Positions 53,922 to 61,004 of a DNA stretch of 64,000 nt are shown in pieces. Source of the DNA: Spirosoma spitsbergense DSM 19989. GTDB lineage: Bacteria; Bacteroidota; Bacteroidia; Cytophagales; Spirosomataceae. The position numbers and the translations under genes were made by a program. Location: assembly GCF_000374085.1 (NCBI RefSeq), contig NZ_KB893389.1, forward strand, positions 2,274-66,273. Direction: 5' to 3'. Each line of letters begins with the position of its first letter. The first letter of the stretch is position 1. The notes beneath the pieces are model-generated. The model made no database searches. It was not told the DNA's origin and was given only the letters and a program-made list of their open reading frames with translations.

Positions 53922-56900
53922 CTAAAAACCAATGGTCAAGCCTACAAATACCGTTTTTACCTGGGGAAGTGTAAAGAAATCAATCCCCTGCGAAGCCGTT
54001 GAACCGTCCAGCGTACTCACTTCGGGGTCGGGTCCGGAGTAGTTCGTCAGTGTCCAGAGGTTCGTGGCCGATGCATAAATCCGGGTGTTGGTTATTTTGA
54101 ACCGCTCAATCCATTTTTTAGGCAGGTTGTAGCCAACCGACACATTTTTCAGGCGCAGGAAGGAGCCATCCTCCAGAAAACGGCTGCTGGTGTAGTTGTT
54201 GTAGGTATTCTGAAAAACGTAACGGGGTACACTGGTGATGTCACCCTCTTTTTGCCACCGTTTCAGCGCCTGCCGGGACTGGTTGCTCTGAATATCAGAC
54301 CCGGTATTGACCAGCGTAACGTTCGTAAAATTAAGAATACTGTTGCCATACGAGAACTGCAGAAATGCACTCACGTCGAATCCTTTCCAGGAGACCCGGT
54401 TGGTCAGGCCGCCGTACAGTTTGGGTTGGGCATTACCAATTACCTGCCCATCATCGGGCGTGATTTTACCATCGCCGTTTTTATCGTCGTAGATGGCATC
54501 ACCCGTCGCCGGGTCGACCCCCAGGAATTTCAGCCCCCAGAAGGTTCCCAATGGCTGGCCGGGCAAAATGACGTTGGTATTGGAAACACCATTACCCGTA
54601 TAGCCCCGAAAAACGGGCTGGTCGGTGGCCAGGGACACTACTTTATTCTCGTTATGCGAAATATTGAAGTCGGTAGTCCAGCGCACCGCCTTGTTGATGT
54701 TTACGCTCGAAATTGTCAGCTCGACACCCCGGTTCGATACTTCTCCAATGTTACCCTGCACGGTACTAAAACCAGTTGTTTGCGGAATCGGCTGGGCAAA
54801 CAGCAGTTTATTGGTCAGGTTGTCATAGGCATCGATAGTAAATGTCAGCCGACCGCTGTAAAACGAGGCATCCAGGCCAATATTGGCCTCGCGGGTGCGT
54901 TCCCATTGCAGGTTTGGGTTGGCTAGGGCAGCCGGGCCAACGCCCGTGGCTCCGCTGTAGGTAGCCGACGCCCAGGTACCCAGAAACTGGTAATCGCCAA
55001 TTTGCTCATTGCCCGTAAACCCAAAACTGGTTCGCAGTTTCAAGTCGTTTAGAAAACGGAACTGCTGCATGAACGGCTCGGACGATATGCGCCAGGCCGC
55101 AGATGCCGACGGGAACAAGCCAAACCGCCGGTTCTGCCCGAATCGTGAGGAGCCGTCGTAGCGCGAGGTGATTGTGGCCAGGTACTTCTCGTCATAATCG
55201 TACCGGACTTCGCCAATAAGCGAGATTAGGCCATTGCGGTTTTTGTAGGAATCGCCCTGGTCTACTATCCCTGCCGACCGAATGTAAGTGAAATCATCGC
55301 TGGGAAACAGACGCCCCTGCAGGTTTCCACTCCGTTCAAACTGCTGCTGTAACTCAAAACCGGCGGTTCCGCTGAAATGATGTTTTTCGGCCAGTTGGTA
55401 GCTGTAATTCAGGGTATTCGTATTGACAATCTTTGACACGTTTGCGCTACTGAAAACGCCGTATCCCTGACCGCCTACGCTGGGCAAAAAGCCGCCAATA
55501 GCCGTGGTGGACGGCTCGAACTGGTCTTCGGTGATGTTATTATAGTCCGCACTTATTTTCGACCGGAAGCGTAGGTTTTGCAGGATTTCGTATTCGGCGT
55601 AAAGCCCGACCAGCATCTTGATGGTGTAGGTTTCAAAACGCGGTAGCAAAGCCTGACCAACTGGGTTAAAATTGGGGAAACCCGCATATTCGGGGTCATT
55701 GGGGCCATACAGCTTACCTTGTTCATTGTAGGGTGAATAATAGGGTAAACTCTTCAGCGCACCCGAATAAACACCATCCAGGAAGTTATCGCCTTTTACC
55801 CGCTTGTTTTTCACCTGCGACAGTGTCAGGTTCATGCCGAACGAAAGCTTGTCGGTGGCTTTATGGTCGAACTTGAACTGGCCGGTGTAGCGGGTAAACT
55901 GGCTATTGAGTTGAATTCCCTGTTCATTGCGGTAGCTACCACTGAGGTAAAACTGCGTTTTGTCATTACCGCCCTGGGTGGATAGCTGATACTGCTGGTA
56001 AACGCCTTTTCGCAGAACAGAGTTAATCCAGTCGGTATTCTGCCCATCGGTAACCCCTTTTATAAGACCCAGTTTATCGGGGTCCTGACCGGCATTAATC
56101 ACCGCTTCCCGCTGTAAGTCCAGCAGTTCGGTAGCATTCAGCAAATTGGGCCGACGAATAATATCAACCATGCCCTGCTGAACGTCGGCCGTAAATTTCG
56201 TTTTCTGATTGGCTTTTCCCCGCTTGGTGGTTATCAGGACCACGCCATTGGCCGCCCGCGACCCGTAAATGGCTTTGGCCGACGCATCTTTCAGCACGTC
56301 GATGCTCTCAATGTCGTTGGGATTGAAGAGCGCCAGTGCATTATCTGTCTGGCCACCAAAATCCCGCCCCGTAAGTGCTCCGTTTTCAACCGGCACGCCA
56401 TCCACAATGAACAGGGGACGGTTGCTGGCCGAAATAGAGGTGTTGCCGCGTACTCTGACCATGATTCCACCACCGGGCGTACCCGACGATTGCGACACCT
56501 GCACACCAGCCGCCTGCCCCTGTAGAGCCTGGTCGAAACTAGCCACCGGGATGTCTTTGAACTTGTCGGGCGAGATGGACGCAATGGAACTGGAAATATC
56601 TTTTCGCTGGGTAGTATTATACCCCGTTACGACTACCTGCGTCAGTTCATTGATGGATTCCTGCATCTGGATGTTGATCGTTGTGCGGTTGCCAACGGTA
56701 ATTTCCTGGGATACCAGTCCGATGGAGGTAGCAAGCAGTATAGCGGTACTGCCGGGAACGGTGATGGAGTAGTTCCCATTGGCATCGGAGCTAACGCCAT
56801 TGGTAGTACCTTTCACCTGAATATTCACACCGGGCAACGGTTGCCCATCCTGCACCGATATAACCCTACCCGATATACGAACACCCTGCGCCAGCAGATA

Positions 56901-56957
56901 ACCCGGTAGTATGGCCAGCAGAACTGCCCAGATAATAGCACTGTAGAATTTTCTCAT
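53922..56957 (-). CDS. SusC/RagA family TonB-linked outer-membrane transporter
   Basis: 1011 residues from the ATG at 56957 (MRKFYSAIIWAVLLAI, signal ending YLLAQG). Carboxypeptidase-like beta-sandwich (ISGRVISVQDGQPLPGVNIQ), TonB-linked QVVVTGYNTTQRKD, plug (ALQGQAAGVQVSQSSGTPGGG; LKDASAKAIYGSRAANGV) and barrel ending KTVFVGLTIGF. No STN domain, and no sigma/FecR pair nearby, so unlike the two glycan loci it is not controlled by transenvelope signalling. First gene of the operon that ends in the M43 protease. Confidence 0.94.
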   Translation of the reverse strand: MRKFYSAIIWAVLLAILPGYLLAQGVRISGRVISVQDGQPLPGVNIQVKGTTNGVSSDANGNYSITVPGSTAILLATSIGLVSQEITVGNRTTINIQMQESINELTQVVVTGYNTTQRKDISSSIASISPDKFKDIPVASFDQALQGQAAGVQVSQSSGTPGGGIMVRVRGNTSISASNRPLFIVDGVPVENGALTGRDFGGQTDNALALFNPNDIESIDVLKDASAKAIYGSRAANGVVLITTKRGKANQKTKFTADVQQGMVDIIRRPNLLNATELLDLQREAVINAGQDPDKLGLIKGVTDGQNTDWINSVLRKGVYQQYQLSTQGGNDKTQFYLSGSYRNEQGIQLNSQFTRYTGQFKFDHKATDKLSFGMNLTLSQVKNKRVKGDNFLDGVYSGALKSLPYYSPYNEQGKLYGPNDPEYAGFPNFNPVGQALLPRFETYTIKMLVGLYAEYEILQNLRFRSKISADYNNITEDQFEPSTTAIGGFLPSVGGQGYGVFSSANVSKIVNTNTLNYSYQLAEKHHFSGTAGFELQQQFERSGNLQGRLFPSDDFTYIRSAGIVDQGDSYKNRNGLISLIGEVRYDYDEKYLATITSRYDGSSRFGQNRRFGLFPSASAAWRISSEPFMQQFRFLNDLKLRTSFGFTGNEQIGDYQFLGTWASATYSGATGVGPAALANPNLQWERTREANIGLDASFYSGRLTFTIDAYDNLTNKLLFAQPIPQTTGFSTVQGNIGEVSNRGVELTISSVNINKAVRWTTDFNISHNENKVVSLATDQPVFRGYTGNGVSNTNVILPGQPLGTFWGLKFLGVDPATGDAIYDDKNGDGKITPDDGQVIGNAQPKLYGGLTNRVSWKGFDVSAFLQFSYGNSILNFTNVTLVNTGSDIQSNQSRQALKRWQKEGDITSVPRYVFQNTYNNYTSSRFLEDGSFLRLKNVSVGYNLPKKWIERFKITNTRIYASATNLWTLTNYSGPDPEVSTLDGSTASQGIDFFTLPQVKTVFVGLTIGF

Positions 56958-57033
56958 GTATAAGGTGTACGCCAAATGAAAGCGGTTTGAGGCAGGTTTG
57001 TTAATCGAAAAAACAAAGCACTAAAAATAGGGT

Positions 57034-57065
57034 AAAAGCTACTTTTTTCAAACGAAAATAGTAGC
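57034..57065 (-). terminator. Rho-independent terminator
   Basis: Arms 57038-57049 and 57054-57065 (GCTACTATTTTC on the minus strand) pair with one mismatch around a 4-base loop, with TTTT after it on the minus strand. It lies 115 bases past the stop at 57181 and should end the transcript of the broken monooxygenase gene before the SusC of the protease locus. Confidence 0.75.
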
Positions 57066-57180
57066 CTGCATCGTATAAATCTGACCTGTTGAAAAACTAC
57101 CTCTGTGTTTTTTACAGGCATCATTTAGCTGTTTACACGCAAATAAGATCGTAATGGTGGCGAGTGGTTATTTCAATGGC

Positions 57181-58452
57181 TCATTTGATATAATAAAATA
57201 CCAGATTCATCATCTCATCGGTTGAGCTCCAACCGTAGCCAACCGTACGGACCGGGTGGTTAGGATTCAGTGGATTCTGATCGGTATTATCGTAATGGGC
57301 CTCAGCAATGATGGTCGAGCCTTTGGGCAGTACGAGTGGCTCACGGAAGAAGTAGGTAAGTTGCCAGCGGTAATCCCAATCCGGGATGCTGACCAGATTG
57401 ATGGCCTCACCCGCCGGCGTTATGGCAAACGCCCTTACCGACTGACCCAGCCAGTGCATATGAGGCAGCACCGACAACAGCCGGACGGTATCGGGCAACG
57501 GTCCGTAGTTGATATAAAAGGTGGGCCTGGTATTAGCCGCCAGCCGAAAGGGCTGATTCGTAATGTTATTTTCTGTAAGCGTAAGCGTCCGCACAATTTG
57601 CTTCACCGGCTTTTTGGCGAAATATAACCGTACCTCCGACTGGTCCTGTGCGGCATTGGGCGAAGGTGAATAATGAATGTTAAGGATCAGGTCGCTACCG
57701 GCCCGAATGCGTTTGACCGACCCCGCCGGGAAGGTTACGCGGTCATTGCCGGGCACCCAACCGTAAAGAAATTCGTCGGCCAGTGGTGTTTTCTAAAAAT
57801 CGAGCAGGTAGGCATCATCCTCTGCAATGCCATCAATACCGGCCATGGTCCCCGTTGAGTCAACCATCAATCGGCTATGGTGCAACAGTTTTCGGTTACC
57901 CGGTACAAACTCAATGGCCGTTACCCATACATCCTGGGCCAGGTTCATGGGTACGTGGAAATACCGAAAATCCTCCCGACCATCACCTTTGATGGCGTAG
58001 GGTTTCATGCGCAGAACAAGATCGGGTTTTACTTCTTCAGCCGAATCGTCCGTCTCTTTTACCGCTTGTTTTATGTTGGACTTTTCCTCATTCCTCTCTC
58101 CTTCCGGCATGCCTCCCTGCACCCAGTTCTGAATCATCCTTATCTCGGTATCGGATAACCCCCTTTCGTTGGCGTAATGCTGGAAGGTACGGTCGGCCGG
58201 AAAGGGGGGCATATAGCGGCTCTGGGTCACTTTGGCAATGAATTTGCCCCGTTTCGCAACGTCCGGGTAAGTCAGTAAGCTAAATGGCCCTACCCCACCC
58301 GGATGATGGCAGGGCGTGGCACAATTGCGGATAATGATGGGCTGGATAGTGGCGGTGTAGGTAGGAATCAGTTGTGCCACAGCCGCTTTACCTATCCAGA
58401 AAAGCCCAAAACTACATACCCATAGTGCAAGCTGCCACTGTCTCATATGCAC
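57181..58452 (-). pseudogene. Cytochrome/copper monooxygenase-like protein interrupted by one in-frame TAG
   Basis: One frame of 424 codons with a single TAG at 57793-57795. The first part has a signal peptide (ALWVCSFGLFWIGKAAVAQ) and a haem-type motif NCATPCHHPGG with GPFSLLTYPDV and RYMPPFPADR, typical of c-type cytochrome heads. The second part has HHSRLMVD, LLSVLPHMHWLGQSV and AEAHYDNTDQNPLNPN, the copper-ligand pattern of type II ascorbate-dependent monooxygenases. The stop falls in YLLDF*KTPLADEFLYGWVPGND. The haem motif is CX3CH, not CXXCH. Substrate unknown. Confidence 0.82.
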
Positions 58453-58471
58453 AATTATTGAATCTTTAAAA

Positions 58472-58507
58472 ATAAAAGAAGCAAACCATATGGTCTGCTT
58501 CTTTTAT
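58472..58507 (-). terminator. Bidirectional Rho-independent terminator
   Basis: Perfect 12-base arms (ATAAAAGAAGCA at 58472-58483 and its complement at 58496-58507) with a further palindrome CCATATGG in the loop, and T-rich sequence on both sides. It closes the SusC/SusD/lipoprotein transcript between the lipoprotein stop at 58529 and the monooxygenase gene. Confidence 0.85.
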
Positions 58508-58528
58508 CAAAAACTATATACCAGCATC

Positions 58529-59203
58529 TTACTTTACATCAAAAACCAACTGGCAGTTAGCTGCCGCGTCTGAGAAAGGAGTCGTATCGCCACAAACACT
58601 GTCAGGGTTCCATGTAGTGAATACCTTACCGTCAGCAGTGTATAGCTTCCAGGTAATAACGAAATCTTCGGTTCCATTAAACCACTTACCGGTGGGGCGT
58701 GGGTTAGCCGGATTCGCAAACACCTTTACCGCGTTTACCTTGTCGTACTTGAAGGTAGCATCTTTGTAGACATTATAAATCTCAGTAGGCGAGATACTAA
58801 ACGTGCTATACTGCCGGTTAGCCGCTGCCGGACTAATGGTTTTAATGAGTTTGGGACCCAGCGAAGCCGTTTTGGGGTTACCGTCAGCATCGCTGTAATA
58901 GTCCAGCATTTCTACATAAACCTCAGCCTTGCTAACCGTCAATACATTATCGAGTGATACCCAGCGGATTTTGAAATTCACTTTGGCGGCATCAACATCC
59001 TGCCCCGTTTTGGGGAAGTTAGCCGCATATGCCAGCGAATTTTTCCGGCTCGACGAATTTTTAGCTGGCTCAGCTACATCCGCAAAAGCCGTGTAAGCAT
59101 GTACGCCTGATTCCCAGCCTGGTACCGGGTTCAACGATTCATCGCGGCATCCCAGCACGGCTACCATGCCGAAAGAGAGCGCGTAAGTAATTAGTTTTTT
59201 CAT
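58529..59203 (-). CDS. Lipoprotein of unknown function
   Basis: 224 residues with signal and lipobox (GMVAVLGCRDESLNPVPGWES). The rest is beta-rich (VNFKIRWVSLDNVLTVSKAEVYVEM; GPKLIKTISPAA; FVITWKLYTADGKVFTTWNPD). I do not know the family by name, but lipoproteins of this size and form are common as the third gene after SusC and SusD. Probably a surface accessory protein. Separated from SusD by a 59-base gap with a hairpin. Confidence 0.78.
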   Translation of the reverse strand: MKKLITYALSFGMVAVLGCRDESLNPVPGWESGVHAYTAFADVAEPAKNSSSRKNSLAYAANFPKTGQDVDAAKVNFKIRWVSLDNVLTVSKAEVYVEMLDYYSDADGNPKTASLGPKLIKTISPAAANRQYSTFSISPTEIYNVYKDATFKYDKVNAVKVFANPANPRPTGKWFNGTEDFVITWKLYTADGKVFTTWNPDSVCGDTTPFSDAAANCQLVFDVK

Positions 59204-59217
59204 ACAAGTATTGGTTT

Positions 59218-59251
59218 GTTCAGCCGGTTATGAATGACAAACCGGCTGAAC
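59218..59251 (-). other. Intercistronic stem-loop between susD and the lipoprotein gene
   Basis: Perfect 12-base arms (GTTCAGCCGGTT at 59218-59229; complement at 59240-59251) around a 10-base loop, with no T-run. Its place suits an mRNA-stabilising or partial-termination hairpin that lowers expression of the lipoprotein relative to SusC/SusD. Confidence 0.6.
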
Positions 59252-59263
59252 GAGAATGAGTGA

Positions 59264-60979
59264 TTAAAATTCCCACTTATATTTTGTCTTGTCCCAGAAC
59301 ACCGGGTCACGGTCGAAGATGACGTTTGCCACGTAGGTAGCAGCATTCGGGTTCAAATTACCCTCCTGAGCTGGGTAAGGCAACCGCAGAGCGTACTGAC
59401 GGGGTGGTTTCAGAATAGGAGGCTGAATACCGACCGAGAACTGCTTGAAGGGCCCCTGCACGGGATAACCCGTCCGGCGCATCATATTCCAGATTTCCTG
59501 TCCCTGACCATACGAAGAAAACCATACCTGCTTGGCTACTACGTTCAGTTTGGCCTGATCGCTCAGAGCGGCATCGTATAGTTTCAGCCAGGCATTTACA
59601 TAATCAGTAATAGCTTTGTCAGTAGGGGCCACTGATCTTGAATCGGCTTTCTGACTAACGCTTACTACCAGTGCAATTTGCTCGCGCATGGCGGCTTCAA
59701 ACAGGGCTTTGGCATCACCGGTTACACCGGTTCCGTCCAGGATAGCTTCGACCTGATAAAACTTAATGTTCCAGCTTGTAATCAGCGGCCATATACCATT
59801 ACCACCTGGATTGTTACCCGTCAGCGTTTTAGCTGGAGTCTCCCGGCCCGAATAGAAACCACCAGCTGGGTAAGCACCCGGCGTAGCACGCAGCGCACCA
59901 TCAGCCGGTGCACCCGTATTATCTCCCCGGTCCCGGCCAAAAAATCCCGATAAATAAGCAATGTCTGCTTTTGTTGGGTCCTGCGTATCGTTATAGAATA
60001 CCCGCTTGTATTCGGCCAGGAAAGCCGGACGCAGGGGCAGGTAAGTGCCCCCGAAAGGGATAGTACCCCGGTCAGTTGGGTTCGATGGATCGAGCGTGGC
60101 ACTGGTTTGCCGGTAGAAGTAAAATGGCAGACGCGGGTCCATGTTCAGAATCATTTCGCCCATCAACTGATGGTTGATGTAGGTCGCATCACCCGTACCG
60201 GTATAAGGTCCCTGAAACAGCGGGTGCCGGTCGTCCTGTGGCGAAATCTGCGTCGAATACTGATAAACGAAGTTCTGGGCAGGGGTAGTGATAAAGCCAC
60301 CCGCATCGAAGGCGGCCTTCAGGTCAGCATTTCCCGTTGCGCGACCTTTGCGCGAATTGAACAGCAACCGGAGTTTAACCGTCTTGGCTAAACGGGTCCA
60401 GGTAGCAGCACTACCGGCTCCAATAAAATCGCTGGCTACGGCTACGGCCTGTGGTTTCGCTAATTCAACAACGGCCTGGTCGCAGAGTTTGATTATATTC
60501 TCATAAATGGCCACGTCTTTGTCGAACTTAACGGCTTTATCCGTACCGGGAATATTACCCTTCCAGGCTTCGGAGTAGGGAATATCGCCGAACTGATCGA
60601 CCATGTTCCCGACGGCATACGCTTTAAGCACCATCGCAATGCCCCGATAAATGGGACTCTTGCCATCGTCCGTTGCTTTCAGTATTTCCTCCACGTTCTG
60701 CATACTCCGGTAGAAGGAATTCCAGGTTCCGTTATATGAGTTGTTAGTCAGGTTGTAATTGTCGGCACTGTTGCGCAGCCCGGCAAATCCCCCTGCATCA
60801 CTCACTACCTGCACCATTGAATTGGTAGCGGCCAGTTCTGCCGTTGGTAGCAGCAGTTTTAACGCTGCTGCCGATGGCTTGTTGGGGTCCTGATTGATAT
60901 CGAGTTCGGTAATGCTACAGGCACTAACTAAGGCCACGCACCCACCAAACAGGAGCGATTTAAAAAAAGTATGTTTCAT
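59264..60979 (-). CDS. SusD-like lipoprotein (SusD-like family 2 type)
   Basis: 571 residues with lipobox VALVSACS, then ELDINQDPNKPSAA, the characteristic N-terminus of the second SusD-like family; the helical body includes VLKAYAVGNMVDQFGDIPYSEAW and FYQVEAILDGTGVTGDAKAL. It lacks the usual SusD C-terminal NPGY-type ending and closes FWDKTKYKWEF. It pairs with the SusC 25 bases upstream. No degradative enzyme adjoins it, so the ligand is unknown. Confidence 0.9.
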   Translation of the reverse strand: MKHTFFKSLLFGGCVALVSACSITELDINQDPNKPSAAALKLLLPTAELAATNSMVQVVSDAGGFAGLRNSADNYNLTNNSYNGTWNSFYRSMQNVEEILKATDDGKSPIYRGIAMVLKAYAVGNMVDQFGDIPYSEAWKGNIPGTDKAVKFDKDVAIYENIIKLCDQAVVELAKPQAVAVASDFIGAGSAATWTRLAKTVKLRLLFNSRKGRATGNADLKAAFDAGGFITTPAQNFVYQYSTQISPQDDRHPLFQGPYTGTGDATYINHQLMGEMILNMDPRLPFYFYRQTSATLDPSNPTDRGTIPFGGTYLPLRPAFLAEYKRVFYNDTQDPTKADIAYLSGFFGRDRGDNTGAPADGALRATPGAYPAGGFYSGRETPAKTLTGNNPGGNGIWPLITSWNIKFYQVEAILDGTGVTGDAKALFEAAMREQIALVVSVSQKADSRSVAPTDKAITDYVNAWLKLYDAALSDQAKLNVVAKQVWFSSYGQGQEIWNMMRRTGYPVQGPFKQFSVGIQPPILKPPRQYALRLPYPAQEGNLNPNAATYVANVIFDRDPVFWDKTKYKWEF

Positions 60980-61004
60980 TTTTTAGTAAGTCAAGTCGGA
61001 TTGA

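Noticed and set aside
30613-57795. TAG reassigned as a sense codon
   Set aside because: Apparently intact genes in the window end in TAG (for example 44904-44906 and 53922-53924), and one of the four interruptions is TGA, so a genome-wide TAG recoding is unlikely.
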